This document shows, piece by piece, positions 17,262 to 26,564 of a stretch of 64,000 bases of DNA. The stretch's first letter is position 1. The number at the start of each line of letters is the position of its first letter. The notes beneath the pieces were generated by a model. That model saw only the letters and a program-made list of their open reading frames with translations. It made no database searches and was not told the DNA's origin. Origin of the DNA: Cyanobacteria bacterium FACHB-63 (GTDB lineage Bacteria; Cyanobacteriota; Cyanobacteriia; Leptolyngbyales; Leptolyngbyaceae); contig JACJNX010000016.1 of assembly GCA_014695255.1 (NCBI GenBank), forward strand, positions 1-64,000, given 5' to 3'. The position numbers and the translations under genes are program-made.

Positions 17262-19529
17262 ATGAAAGTTCCCTTCATAAAGTCATCTGTACCAAGAATT
17301 TCGCTTCGCTTGGTACTGGTTTTACCATTCGTTCTACAGATTTTTGGTGCAGTTGGGTTAGTCGGCTACTTGTCTTTTAAGAACGGGCAGCAGGCAGTAA
17401 ACCGTTTAGCCGATGAGCTAGTTGAGAAAGCCAATCATCGCATTGATAGCCATCTCGATCAATATCTTGCTTTGCCTGCACAACTGTTACAAATTAACGA
17501 AGATGCCCTTGCCAACGGAGAGATCAAGCTGGATGATTTCTCTGCTACGGAGCGGTATTTTTGGAGACAAGCCAAAGCGTTTCCAGAAGTTGGGTTTGTG
17601 GGGTACTCCTTATCGACGGAGCGATCGTCTGGAGCCGGACGCTGGCTTGAAGGTGTAGATGTCATTCTGTTTCGGGCATTACCAAACGGGCAAGCGTATG
17701 ATTTTCTGCCGAATAATCGGGGTGGGATCGCAAAGTTAGCGCAAACCTATACCTACCGCACGACCGAAAGAAGTTGGTATCAAAGAGCCGCAACGACCGG
17801 AAAAACAGGTTGGGGGGAAGTTGAAATCACCTCGATGAACCAACTCGAAGGCTCTATCCCGCAAGGTGAGGTGATGCTAGAAGGCATGTCGTACTACACG
17901 GCGATCGGCATGACCACGCCAATTTACGACAACAATCAAAAATTTATTGGTGTTCTCAATGTGGATCTGACATTGGGAAATATCGGTCGTTTTTTGCGCG
18001 ATCTCAAGGTCAGTCGGACTGGGCAGGTGATGATTATCGAGCGGGATGGATCATTGATCGGTAGTTCGATGCAGAGTCAATTTCTCCATAAAGAACAGGA
18101 TCAGGTGAAGCGCTTCACCATCTTCAACAGTCCTGATCCACTGATGAAAGCAATTGGCGAAAATTTGCAGCAGCGATTTTCGTCGCTCACTGCAATTCAA
18201 TCGCAGCAGAAACTCGCCCTCGAAATCAATGGAGCGCGGCAGTATGTCAATGTGCTGCCCTGGCATGATGAGAAAGGACTCGATTGGCTGATTGTGGTGC
18301 TGGTGCCAGAGTCCGACTTTATGGCACAAATTGATCAAAATCTTCGCTTGACTGTCTTGCTTTGCGCGATCGCGACAATTGCAGCAGCGGTATTGGGTTG
18401 GTGGACTTCGCGGTGGATGGTTCAGCCGATTTTGAAGCTGAGTCAGGCATCGGAAGCGATCGCCGAGGGAAAGTTAGATCAAGCGATTCAAATTTCCAGA
18501 ATTCACGAATTGCATCAGTTAGGACGATCGTTTAATCGTATGGCACAACAGTTACGCGATTCTTTTGCCGCGCTTGCGAAAACTAACGAGCAACTAGAGC
18601 AGCGAGTCGAAGAACGGACTGTAGAATTGCGTGAAACGCTGCACACATTGCGGCAGACTCAGACTCAGCTAATTCAAACAGAAAAGATGTCGAGTTTAGG
18701 GCAAATCGTTGCAGGTGTCGCGCATGAAATCAACAATCCAGTTAATTTTATTCATGGCAACTTAACGTATCTCGACCAATACACTCAAAGCTTGTTGGAG
18801 TTAGCGGCAATTTATCAAAAACATTATCCTCAACCTGATTCAGAAGTGATTCAAGTGTTGGAGACGATCGATTTTGAGTTTCTAAATCACGACCTTGAAA
18901 AAGTGTTTAACTCGATGCGAACGGGTACAAGACGGATTCAGGATATTGTTCTCTCTCTGCGGAATTTTTCGCGCTTAGACGAAGCCGAACTGAAAGCAGT
19001 CGAAATTGAAAGCGGTATCGAAAGTACGCTGATGATTTTGCAGCATCGACTAAAATTTACGAGCGATCGGCGTGAGATCAAGGTTGTGAAAAACTTCGCA
19101 CCATTGCCAAAAATCGAATGTTATCCAGGTCGGCTCAATCAGGTGTTATTGAATTTAACGAGTAACGCGATCGATGCGATCGAAGCCGCTCCCAAGCCTG
19201 ATCCAACGATTTGGATTAGCACTGAACTCAGTGATTCTGAGCAGATTGTTATTACGATCGCTGACAATGGCTGCGGCATTCCCGAAGAAATTCAAAGCGA
19301 AATCTTCAATCCATTTTTTACTACTAAACCTGTTGGGCAAGGCACAGGGTTAGGATTATCCATCAGCTATCAGATTGTGAATGAGCAGCATCAAGGTCGA
19401 TTGTGGTGTGATTCAACTGTGGGGGAAGGCACGAAATTTGTGATTGAAATTCCGCTCAATCGATCGTCCATTCCGTTAGCGCCGACCGACCAATCGAAAC
19501 GAGTTGAGAAACACATTAATACTGGTTGA
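17262..19529 (+). CDS. membrane sensor histidine kinase (dCache-HAMP-HisKA-HATPase)
   Basis: The 755-residue kinase has a transmembrane helix near residues 18-40 and an extracytoplasmic dCache-like sensor of about 300 residues. That sensor includes YRTTERSWYQRA and ATGKTGWGEV motifs and GVLNVDLTLGNI. A second helix near 365-383 is followed by a HAMP domain, then a coiled coil. The H-box is MSSLGQIVAGVAHEINNPV, of the HisKA type seen in large cyanobacterial kinases. The ATPase domain is intact: NLTSNAIDAIE (N-box), IADNGCGIP (G1) and GTGLGLSISYQI (G2). No response regulator is adjacent, so it is an orphan kinase. Its last 54 bases overlap the convergent gene. Confidence 0.92.
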   Translation: MKVPFIKSSVPRISLRLVLVLPFVLQIFGAVGLVGYLSFKNGQQAVNRLADELVEKANHRIDSHLDQYLALPAQLLQINEDALANGEIKLDDFSATERYFWRQAKAFPEVGFVGYSLSTERSSGAGRWLEGVDVILFRALPNGQAYDFLPNNRGGIAKLAQTYTYRTTERSWYQRAATTGKTGWGEVEITSMNQLEGSIPQGEVMLEGMSYYTAIGMTTPIYDNNQKFIGVLNVDLTLGNIGRFLRDLKVSRTGQVMIIERDGSLIGSSMQSQFLHKEQDQVKRFTIFNSPDPLMKAIGENLQQRFSSLTAIQSQQKLALEINGARQYVNVLPWHDEKGLDWLIVVLVPESDFMAQIDQNLRLTVLLCAIATIAAAVLGWWTSRWMVQPILKLSQASEAIAEGKLDQAIQISRIHELHQLGRSFNRMAQQLRDSFAALAKTNEQLEQRVEERTVELRETLHTLRQTQTQLIQTEKMSSLGQIVAGVAHEINNPVNFIHGNLTYLDQYTQSLLELAAIYQKHYPQPDSEVIQVLETIDFEFLNHDLEKVFNSMRTGTRRIQDIVLSLRNFSRLDEAELKAVEIESGIESTLMILQHRLKFTSDRREIKVVKNFAPLPKIECYPGRLNQVLLNLTSNAIDAIEAAPKPDPTIWISTELSDSEQIVITIADNGCGIPEEIQSEIFNPFFTTKPVGQGTGLGLSISYQIVNEQHQGRLWCDSTVGEGTKFVIEIPLNRSSIPLAPTDQSKRVEKHINTG

Positions 19530-20009
19530 TAAGCCTTGTTCTTGATTGTCTTTCGTTGTTGTGACATTGACAAAATAAGCGCGTCGATTCACAAGATAGA
19601 TACGCCACTTTGCAACCATCTCATCGGGTAGCTTAAAGTTCATTTCTCGACCCGGAAATCGATTCAGTTGAATCGTGCGGAATGAGACTAATTCTCCTTG
19701 ATCTTTCGCCGCACCTTTACGAACACCTTCGTACACTTCGTTTTGGAGGCGTTTGTCGGTTCCTGGTGCAACAGGTAAATCGAGATAACCTACCGAATAG
19801 CGTACCGATTCATCATCTCGAATCAGTTCAAACAGCGTTAAACCATTCTCTTTACGCTCTTTAGGTGTTCCCGGCATGACCACAGAAAATCCACCCCGCT
19901 GTGAAGTAAATCGCTTCCAGAGACTCTCTTGAGCAACGGCACTTCTCAATTCAACCACAGGCGATCCGATTAAAATCGCCACGCCTAACACCAGTTGCCA
20001 ACCCCGCAT
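19476..20009 (-). CDS. secreted conserved hypothetical protein
   Basis: The 177-residue protein has an N-terminal signal peptide (hydrophobic residues 4-18, predicted cleavage after AVAQ). A beta-rich domain follows with WKRFTSQRGGFSVVMPGTPKE near its start and F.GREMNFKLPD later. The WK.F....G.FSV.MPG.P motif is common in cyanobacterial periplasmic proteins of unknown function. Its ATG overlaps the hisB stop (TAATG), so it is coupled to hisB on the minus strand. Its 3' end runs 54 bases antisense into the convergent sensor kinase gene. Confidence 0.75.
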   Translation of the reverse strand: MRGWQLVLGVAILIGSPVVELRSAVAQESLWKRFTSQRGGFSVVMPGTPKERKENGLTLFELIRDDESVRYSVGYLDLPVAPGTDKRLQNEVYEGVRKGAAKDQGELVSFRTIQLNRFPGREMNFKLPDEMVAKWRIYLVNRRAYFVNVTTTKDNQEQGLSTSINVFLNSFRLVGRR

Positions 20010-20650
20010 TACAGCACACCTTTTGAGCTTGGAATTTCATGCGCCCGTCGCGGATCGGTTTCAACCGCCATCCGTAACGATCGTGCAAATGCCTTAAACG
20101 TCGCCTCAATAATGTGGTGTGAATTAATACCATCCAACTGGCGAATGTGTAGCGTCATTTGAGCATGATTGACGATCGCCACAAAAAATTCTCGAACTAA
20201 CTGCGTGTCATACGTTCCGACTCGCTGCGTGGGAATTTCTAACCCATAGCTTAGGTGCGGACGACCAGAGAAATCTAGCGCCACTTGGATTAGCGCTTCA
20301 TCAAGCGGCGCAACAAAATGCCCGAAGCGAACAATGCCTTTACGATCGCCCAATGCCTTCGCGATCGCCATTCCCAACGTAATTCCAACATCCTCATTTG
20401 TGTGGTGATCGTCGATCTCCAAGTCCCCGATCGCTTGCACCGTCAAATCGATCAAGCCATGCGACGAAATCTGATGCAGCATGTGGTCGAGGAATGGAAT
20501 CCCCGTCTTTGCCACACATTTTCCGGTGCCATCGAGATTAACCGTGACTTGAACGTCAGTTTCCCCGGTTTTACGAGAGACTGAGGCAATTCGAGCGACA
20601 GGAAAAACGGAAGAAGTTTGAGGACGATCGCTAGTCTGCATGGAATCCAT
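20009..20650 (-). CDS. hisB: imidazoleglycerol-phosphate dehydratase
   Basis: HisB removes water from imidazole glycerol phosphate in histidine synthesis. The 213-residue single-domain form is typical of non-enteric bacteria. The metal-binding motifs [10 protein letters not shown] (residues near 80) and [13 protein letters not shown] (near 175) are intact, as are [12 protein letters not shown] and SGRPHLSY. Starts are possible at GTG 20653, ATG 20650 or ATG 20641; I chose 20650. It is followed by a coupled gene for a secreted protein of unknown function, with no other his gene nearby. Confidence 0.95.
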   Translation of the reverse strand: MDSMQTSDRPQTSSVFPVARIASVSRKTGETDVQVTVNLDGTGKCVAKTGIPFLDHMLHQISSHGLIDLTVQAIGDLEIDDHHTNEDVGITLGMAIAKALGDRKGIVRFGHFVAPLDEALIQVALDFSGRPHLSYGLEIPTQRVGTYDTQLVREFFVAIVNHAQMTLHIRQLDGINSHHIIEATFKAFARSLRMAVETDPRRAHEIPSSKGVL

Positions 20651-20751
20651 CACATGAAAGGCAGACTCTATTATGTCAATTTTTTACCCGTGTCTAAAGA
20701 TCGAAATCGATCGACGCTACACTTTCAAGAAGTCAGACCAGGTTGGAAATT

Positions 20752-21861
20752 ATGGACACTAAAGCGGCTGTTGCCTTCAAAGCGGGAGAGCCTTTAAGAA
20801 TTGAAACCGTACAACTCGAAGCCCCGCAAGCGGGAGAAGTGTTAGTCGAAATCAAAGCGAGCGGCGTGTGTCATACGGATGCGTACACGCTTTCAGGGGC
20901 AGATCCAGAAGGATTATTTCCCGCAATTTTGGGTCACGAAGGCGCGGGAGTCGTAGTCGAAGTGGGCGAAGGCGTGAAAAGCGTCAAACCAGGGGATCAT
21001 GTGATTCCGCTCTACACACCAGAATGCCGCAACTGTGAATATTGTCTCAGTGGTAAAACGAATCTGTGTCAGGCGATTCGGGTGACTCAGGGTAAAGGAG
21101 TGATGCCAAATGGAACGAGTCGGTTTTCGATCGAGGGTGAACCCATCCTGCACTACATGGGCACTTCAACTTTCTCGAACTACACCGTTTTACCTGAAAT
21201 CGCAGTTGCTAAAATCCGCGAGGATGCCCCGTTTGAGAAAGTTTGCTTAATCGGTTGCGGTGTCACAACTGGGATTGGAGCCGTAATCAATACTGCGAAA
21301 GTCGAACCCGGTGCAAATGTTGTCGTATTCGGTTTAGGTGGCATCGGCTTGAACGTCATTCAGGCAGCGCGAATGGTTGGGGCAAATATGATTGTTGGGG
21401 TTGATCTGAATTCCAGCAAACGTGCACTGGCTGAGAAGTTAGGTATGACTCATTTTGTGAATCCGAGTGAAGTTGAGGGCGATCTCGTTCCTTATCTTGT
21501 GGAGTTGACCAAAGGCGGAGCCGATTACAGCTTCGAGTGTATTGGTAATGTGAAAGTGATGCGTCAGGCACTCGAATGCTGTCATAAAGGCTGGGGTGTG
21601 AGTGTCATTATCGGAGTCGCGGGTGCAGGTCAGGAAATCAGCACACGACCGTTTCAGCTTGTAACCGGGCGCGTTTGGAAAGGAACAGCATTCGGCGGCG
21701 CAAAAGGGCGAACGGATGTCCCGAAGATTGTCGATTGGTATATGGATGGCAAGATTAACATTGATGACCTGGTGACGAAGATTCTCCCGATCGACCAAAT
21801 TAACGAGGCGTTCGATCTGATGCACCGGGGAGAAGTGATTCGATCGGTGGTGACGTTCTAA
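20752..21861 (+). CDS. frmA: S-(hydroxymethyl)glutathione dehydrogenase (class III alcohol dehydrogenase)
   Basis: The 369-residue enzyme oxidises the glutathione adduct of formaldehyde to S-formylglutathione with NAD+. Catalytic zinc ligands are seen in [10 protein letters not shown] (Cys) and GHEGAG (His), with a third in LIGCGVTTG. The structural zinc lobe is [17 protein letters not shown], with four cysteines. The Rossmann motif is [11 protein letters not shown]. Starting at ATG 20752 gives the family's usual length; an upstream TTG at 20743 is less likely. It overlaps fghA by one base (TAATG), forming a two-gene formaldehyde detoxification operon. Confidence 0.96.
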   Translation: MDTKAAVAFKAGEPLRIETVQLEAPQAGEVLVEIKASGVCHTDAYTLSGADPEGLFPAILGHEGAGVVVEVGEGVKSVKPGDHVIPLYTPECRNCEYCLSGKTNLCQAIRVTQGKGVMPNGTSRFSIEGEPILHYMGTSTFSNYTVLPEIAVAKIREDAPFEKVCLIGCGVTTGIGAVINTAKVEPGANVVVFGLGGIGLNVIQAARMVGANMIVGVDLNSSKRALAEKLGMTHFVNPSEVEGDLVPYLVELTKGGADYSFECIGNVKVMRQALECCHKGWGVSVIIGVAGAGQEISTRPFQLVTGRVWKGTAFGGAKGRTDVPKIVDWYMDGKINIDDLVTKILPIDQINEAFDLMHRGEVIRSVVTF

Positions 21862-22718
21862 TGGAATTACTCAGTAAAACTCGCTGTTTCGGAGGATCGA
21901 TCGAGGTGTATTCGCATCGATCGACCTCTTGCAATGCTCCGATGAAATTCTCAATTTATTTGCCCCCCCAGGCGAGTGAGCAACCGCTTCCGGTACTGTA
22001 CTTTCTCGCAGGCTTGACCTGTAGCGAAGAGAATTTCATGGTGAAAGCAGGAGCGCAGCAGTTTGCCGCAAAGCATGGATTGATTTTAGTTGCGCCTGAT
22101 ACCAGTCCAAGAAATACGGGGATCGTGGGCGAAGACGACGATTGGGATTTTGGAACAGGGGCAGGATTCTATGTGGATGCTACTCAAGCTCCCTGGAATC
22201 AGCACTATCGAATGTACAGCTATATCGTGGATGAGTTGCCCGCTTTGATTGCAGAAAACTTTCCAGTGAAGAGCGAACGCGGAGCGCGCAGCAAGCCACG
22301 TCAAGGCATTTTCGGGCATTCGATGGGCGGACATGGTGCTTTAGTGTGTGCATTACGCAATCCCGATCGCTATCGATCGGTTTCTGCATTTGCGCCAATC
22401 TGCGCCCCGATGCAATGTCCTTGGGGAGAGAAGGCATTCTCGAATTATTTAGGAGCAGATCGATCGATCTGGACGTTGTATGATGCGACCGAATTAGTTC
22501 AAATACAGCAATTTCCGCGATCGATTCTGATCGATCAAGGCACAAGCGACAAATTTCTTGCAAATCAGCTATTGCCGGAAGTCTTTCAAAAAGCGTGTGA
22601 AACTGTTGGGCAACCCTTAACACTTCGATTTCAAGAAGGGTACGATCATAGCTACTATTTCATCGCATCATTTGTGGAAGCTCACCTTCAGTTTCACGCA
22701 GAGATCTTACTTTCATAA
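21861..22718 (+). CDS. fghA: S-formylglutathione hydrolase
   Basis: The 285-residue esterase D family enzyme hydrolyses S-formylglutathione to formate and glutathione, the second step after frmA. The nucleophile elbow is GHSMGGHGALV. The upstream oxyanion segment is LAGLTCSEENF. The Asp is probably in DQGTSDKF and the His in GYDHSYYFI. The start is coupled to frmA. The last 59 bases overlap, antisense, the 3' end of the convergent membrane glycosyltransferase gene. Confidence 0.95.
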   Translation: MELLSKTRCFGGSIEVYSHRSTSCNAPMKFSIYLPPQASEQPLPVLYFLAGLTCSEENFMVKAGAQQFAAKHGLILVAPDTSPRNTGIVGEDDDWDFGTGAGFYVDATQAPWNQHYRMYSYIVDELPALIAENFPVKSERGARSKPRQGIFGHSMGGHGALVCALRNPDRYRSVSAFAPICAPMQCPWGEKAFSNYLGADRSIWTLYDATELVQIQQFPRSILIDQGTSDKFLANQLLPEVFQKACETVGQPLTLRFQEGYDHSYYFIASFVEAHLQFHAEILLS

Positions 22719-24087
22719 ATGCCATGATTTTAGGTCGCAGCAACAGAATAAAAAACGGCGATCCCATTGTTAAAATCGTTGTCAAAATAATCCCGAATGG
22801 ATATCTGACCCATTCCAAACCGAGAGCAGTCGCAGTCCCAATTAGTGAGAAGGCAAAACTCGCGATCGCAAAAATCGGCGCTTGTAAATTGAGTACCGAG
22901 ATCGGGAGTAAAACGGTTGCATACCAAGGCAGATACCAAGGAGTAGCAACGGCAAATAAAGCAAGAGTAAGCCATCCGATTTCGACCATCAATTGATCTT
23001 CTAAAGTCGATCGATTTCTGTAGATTCTGTAGAGGGTTATTGCATAGTAAATGGCAAACAAAACAGCGGTGAAACGCTGGAATGAAGTCAAGATGATCTC
23101 TTGAGTGGAACTTGGCACACTCATTTCTATTAAACCCATTCCCAGCAATCTGTGCCATGATCCTACTCTTCGACCTTCTACTGCTGGATTTAATAGACTT
23201 TTCCAAGCATCAATGGATGGCAAAAGTGTAAAGAATAGGACGAAAACGACGATCGAAGAAATGAGTAGAAATTTTCCGATTGTTTGCCAGCGTCTTTGCC
23301 GGATTAGAAATACTCCAATTAAGGGAATCCAAATAATTGGCAATGTCTTTGTTAGAAATCCAGTTCCAGTTGCAACGAGGGCAAGTAGATATCGGCGGGT
23401 TTTAAGGAACTGATCGATCGCGATTAAAGCCGTGCATAAGAAAACATCAAGATGTGCTTCTGTGACTTGTTCAAATAGAAGAACTGGACTCAGCAGATAC
23501 GCAAGTGTTACTTTGTCTCGATAATCCTTCGCTTTCAGAATTTTCCAAATTAAGTAACTATTGAGAATGTGAAAGCCTACGCAAATTAGCTTAAAACCAT
23601 AAACCCCAAGAAAGAGATTCACCTCGGCTAGCTTTGCAGGAATCGCAAATAATATAAGTGAAACAACTCCATAGGTCGAGCTATAATTCCAGTCCACCAA
23701 ATTGCTGAGACTAGAGCCAAAATCTCTCGCCTTTGTAAGATAAGGATTGACTCCATTTAGGCTCATCAACCCATATTGCAGATACATATAAATATCGTTC
23801 GTAACCGGATGAGATAACCAAGAAACTGCTAGAAATAAGCTGGCAGGCATTGAGAGTTCAGTGAACCGTGACGGGATTGTTTTCGGGCGAAATTGAATCA
23901 GCCAAAACAGATATAAACCGCACAACGCGAAAAACTCTACCGCTAATAAGCGCTTGCGAGCTAATGTCGAAAATACCGAAAACGATACCACTCCGAGCAC
24001 ATTCAGCTCGTTCAGAGTTAGTTGTATCGCAATTGCGATCGATAGGGCGAGCGCAACGATAAAAACAATTCTCTGTCTTGGTACCAT
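22660..24087 (-). CDS. GT-C type polytopic membrane glycosyltransferase
   Basis: The 475-residue protein has about 11-12 hydrophobic segments. A loop after the second or third helix contains HPVTNDIYMYLQYG and NPYLTKARDFG. This acidic-residue loop resembles the active-site loop of GT-C enzymes that use polyprenyl-phosphate sugars, such as the mannosyltransferase MptB/GT87 groups. A conserved cytoplasmic TKTLPIIWIPL and GRRVGSWHR follow. Substrate is unknown. GGAGAAG precedes ATG 24087. The upstream gene-length region holds a truncated copy of this gene (24267-24761). The 3' end overlaps fghA by 59 bases. Confidence 0.8.
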   Translation of the reverse strand: MVPRQRIVFIVALALSIAIAIQLTLNELNVLGVVSFSVFSTLARKRLLAVEFFALCGLYLFWLIQFRPKTIPSRFTELSMPASLFLAVSWLSHPVTNDIYMYLQYGLMSLNGVNPYLTKARDFGSSLSNLVDWNYSSTYGVVSLILFAIPAKLAEVNLFLGVYGFKLICVGFHILNSYLIWKILKAKDYRDKVTLAYLLSPVLLFEQVTEAHLDVFLCTALIAIDQFLKTRRYLLALVATGTGFLTKTLPIIWIPLIGVFLIRQRRWQTIGKFLLISSIVVFVLFFTLLPSIDAWKSLLNPAVEGRRVGSWHRLLGMGLIEMSVPSSTQEIILTSFQRFTAVLFAIYYAITLYRIYRNRSTLEDQLMVEIGWLTLALFAVATPWYLPWYATVLLPISVLNLQAPIFAIASFAFSLIGTATALGLEWVRYPFGIILTTILTMGSPFFILLLRPKIMAFMKVRSLRETEGELPQMMR

Positions 24088-24175
24088 ACTTCTCCTTAGT
24101 TGGCTATGCGCGAGCAGCGTGAGACTATTTCTCTCTGGCTAGAATTTGCTCGAACTTTATCACGCAAAAACCAGC
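24088..24175. repeat. duplicated intergenic segment, copy A
   Basis: The segment upstream of the intact glycosyltransferase is similar to the segment upstream of its truncated copy (24762-24855). Shared features in order are GTTGNCTA, a GAGC-rich block, CTCTCTGGCTA and the end CGCAAAAACCA. In copy B this end is ATGCAAAAACCA and provides the start codon of the divergent gene at 24840. In copy A the same position reads ACG. Confidence 0.7.
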
Positions 24176-24266
24176 GAAGCTAATTAAGGCACCCAATCTT
24201 CATAGATCGAAGCATAAACGATAATTTCTTGCAAATTGATTTTACCTAGAGTCTCGTGTGAGTCTG

Positions 24267-24761
24267 TCAACGTGTTGAGCAACGAAAGAGATTAATCTCA
24301 GATAACTTTGAAGAGATCAAAAAGAACAAGAGTGAAACAACTCCATAAGTTGAACTTTGATTCCAATCAATTAAATTCGTAATACTAGAGCCAAAATCTC
24401 CTGCTTTCGTGAGATAAGAATTCAGTTGGTTTAGGCTGATCAATCCGTACTGTAGATACATATAGATATCGTTTGTAGCCGGATAAGACAACCAACAAAC
24501 AGCCAAGAATGCGCTTACAGGATTCAACAGTTCGGTAAACCGTGAAGCGATCGCAACTGGACGAAGCTGAATCAACCAAGCGAGATATAGGCCGCACAAA
24601 GCAAGAAACTCTAAGCCCAATAAGCACTTATTCAATAAGATCGAGAATCCCGATGTTGATACAATTCTGAGTAAGCCGAGTTCGGTCAGGATTAGTTGTG
24701 CTGCAAGGACGATCGATAGAACAAGCGCAGCAATAAAGCTAACTTTTTGTCCTAAAATCAT
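24267..24761 (-). pseudogene. truncated tandem copy of the GT-C glycosyltransferase
   Basis: The 165-codon frame from ATG 24761 (MILGQKVSF) aligns with the N-terminal third of the neighbour at 22660-24087. Shared stretches include LALCGLYL.WLIQ.RP, ATNDIYMYLQYGL.SLN, YLTKA.DFGSS and SSTYGVVSL. Similarity continues to SEINLF (neighbour: AEVNLF) and stops abruptly; five unrelated residues and a stop follow. The remaining two thirds are deleted. The reading frame itself is undamaged, which suggests a fairly recent or still selected remnant. GGGAAG precedes the start. Confidence 0.88.
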
Positions 24762-24855
24762 GCTTCCCGTGGGTTGACTAGGCACAAGCAGAGCGAATCT
24801 GCTACTCTCTGGCTAAAGTCTGTTGTGCGCGAACATATCATGCAAAAACCATTAG
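24762..24855. repeat. duplicated intergenic segment, copy B
   Basis: This is the partner of the 24088-24175 segment. It separates the truncated glycosyltransferase copy from the divergent gene at 24840 and contains that gene's start codon. Confidence 0.7.
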
Positions 24856-26564
24856 GTTTGTCTGCCTTAAGATTGATGCAGCTAGAGTCGCCCCACCGAA
24901 AACTGCCTAATCTCATCCCAGTTTTACTGATCAGCGCGATCGGGTTGCTGTTGGTGCTTCCTGCAATTCTTCACGGTGTTTTTGATGCAATGGATATTCC
25001 GTTCCATTTGCGTTGGACACAACAATTTGCAGAGCAACTTTGGAGCGGCGATTTTTATCCAAGATGGCTCTACAACATGAATGCGGGATTAGGAAGTCCT
25101 GCCTTCTTTTTTTACGCCCCGATCCCCTTTTACATCACCAGTTTGTTTTATCCTTTGTTCTCGCCCGAAACACGCCAGTGGGGACAGTTAAGTGTGTCGA
25201 TCGCGATCGCGTTAATTGCCTCTGGAGTCGCTGCTTATTTCTGGCTGAACTTATTTACTCCGCGTAAAGCCGCTTTAGTGGGTGCGCTGATATACATGAT
25301 ACTGCCTTATCATCTAGGAGCTAATCTTTACTGGCGGTTCGCGTTTGCTGAATATTGGGCACTCGTTTGGCTGCCGTTAATTCTCTACTTTACCTACAAA
25401 CTCGTTCATCACTCTAAAACCGCAATAGTAGGGCTTGCATTAAGTTATTCGTTGTTAATTCTGACACATTTGCCAACTTTTCTAATGTTTGCGATCGTAC
25501 CCATTGCTTACATTCTGGTGATGTCCAGCGATCGAATTAAAGCAATTTCGAGAAGCATAATTGCGCTTCTTCTTGCAGTTGGAATGGCAGCGATTTATCT
25601 CATTCCTGCAATGACTACACAAGATGCGATTTCAATGAGCGCAATTTTAGAAGAAGGGTATCTTTACAGCAATAACTTTCTACTTTCTAGAAAATTCTTG
25701 CCCTATCACAATCCGTATTTCTGGTACTATCTGGAAGCTATTACCCTAGCGATGATCACGATCGCAAGTTGTGCTTTTCTTTTAGTGCGATCGTCTTCAT
25801 ACCGAAAAGAATCTCAATTCTGGTTCAGTGTCTCAGTGATTACATTCTTGATGATTCTTCCAATCAGCCAGCCAATCTGGAAAGTATTACCTGCATTACA
25901 GCGCATTCAGTTTCCTTGGCGATTCAATACAGTACTGCTAATTTCGGTTACAGCTTTGGTTGCAATTGCAGTTCACGCAGCAAAACCTCTATTAGAGAAA
26001 CGCAAGAAAGTAATATTCACGCTCGGATTGGTTCTTACAATTGGATTAGTGTTGTCTAACGCAGCAGCAATGAAACTGCGCCTCAAACCGCTTCAGACTT
26101 CAGAACGCGTACAAGAAATCAAAATCAATCGAGAAGGGGCAGCAGAATATCGTCCGAGATGGGTTCCCTCAGAACAATGGGAGATGGCAGAGATCGCACG
26201 ACTCGCCCAACAATTTCCACAGAACGCCAAACTCGACGGCAAAGGAACGATTCGGATCGATCGCTGGCGACCAAGAGACATTGCCTTTCAAGTCAATGTT
26301 CCGGCTGAAACTTGGGTCACGCTCAAGCAGTTTTACTATCCGACTTGGTATGCAAGGGGACTTTCGCGATCGCTCCCCATAGAACCTGATCTGAAAACGG
26401 GCTTGCTTCGCGTCAAGGTTCCGACTGGAGATCAGTACGTTGAAGTCGAACTCGCAGCCGCATTTGCGGAAACGCTTGGGATCTTGGTGAGTGCGATCGC
26501 GCTGTTGATGTGGGCAGCACTAGCTTGCTTGCTCTTTTTTACCCGTAGGGCAACCGTGCGTTAA
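24840..26564 (+). CDS. polytopic membrane protein, PTPS-related/GT-C like
   Basis: The 574-residue protein starts at ATG 24840 (MQKPLGLSALRLMQ); an in-frame ATG at 24774 lies inside the neighbouring duplicated promoter region. It has about ten hydrophobic helices. The loop after helix 1 (HGVFDAMDIPFHLRWTQQ) carries acidic residues, and GDFYPRWLYNMNAGLGSPAFFFYAP follows it. This pattern matches the membrane family labelled 6-pyruvoyl-tetrahydropterin-synthase-related, which is probably a group of GT-C glycosyltransferases rather than pterin enzymes. A soluble domain of about 100 residues precedes the last helix. It diverges from the truncated copy; its stop shares TTAA with ubiD. Confidence 0.78.
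   Translation: MQKPLGLSALRLMQLESPHRKLPNLIPVLLISAIGLLLVLPAILHGVFDAMDIPFHLRWTQQFAEQLWSGDFYPRWLYNMNAGLGSPAFFFYAPIPFYITSLFYPLFSPETRQWGQLSVSIAIALIASGVAAYFWLNLFTPRKAALVGALIYMILPYHLGANLYWRFAFAEYWALVWLPLILYFTYKLVHHSKTAIVGLALSYSLLILTHLPTFLMFAIVPIAYILVMSSDRIKAISRSIIALLLAVGMAAIYLIPAMTTQDAISMSAILEEGYLYSNNFLLSRKFLPYHNPYFWYYLEAITLAMITIASCAFLLVRSSSYRKESQFWFSVSVITFLMILPISQPIWKVLPALQRIQFPWRFNTVLLISVTALVAIAVHAAKPLLEKRKKVIFTLGLVLTIGLVLSNAAAMKLRLKPLQTSERVQEIKINREGAAEYRPRWVPSEQWEMAEIARLAQQFPQNAKLDGKGTIRIDRWRPRDIAFQVNVPAETWVTLKQFYYPTWYARGLSRSLPIEPDLKTGLLRVKVPTGDQYVEVELAAAFAETLGILVSAIALLMWAALACLLFFTRRATVR

Noticed and set aside
22730-23206. 158-codon minus-strand frame overlapping the glycosyltransferase
   Set aside because: It is another frame of the same strand inside the real membrane-protein gene, with a random-like Cys- and Arg-rich translation.
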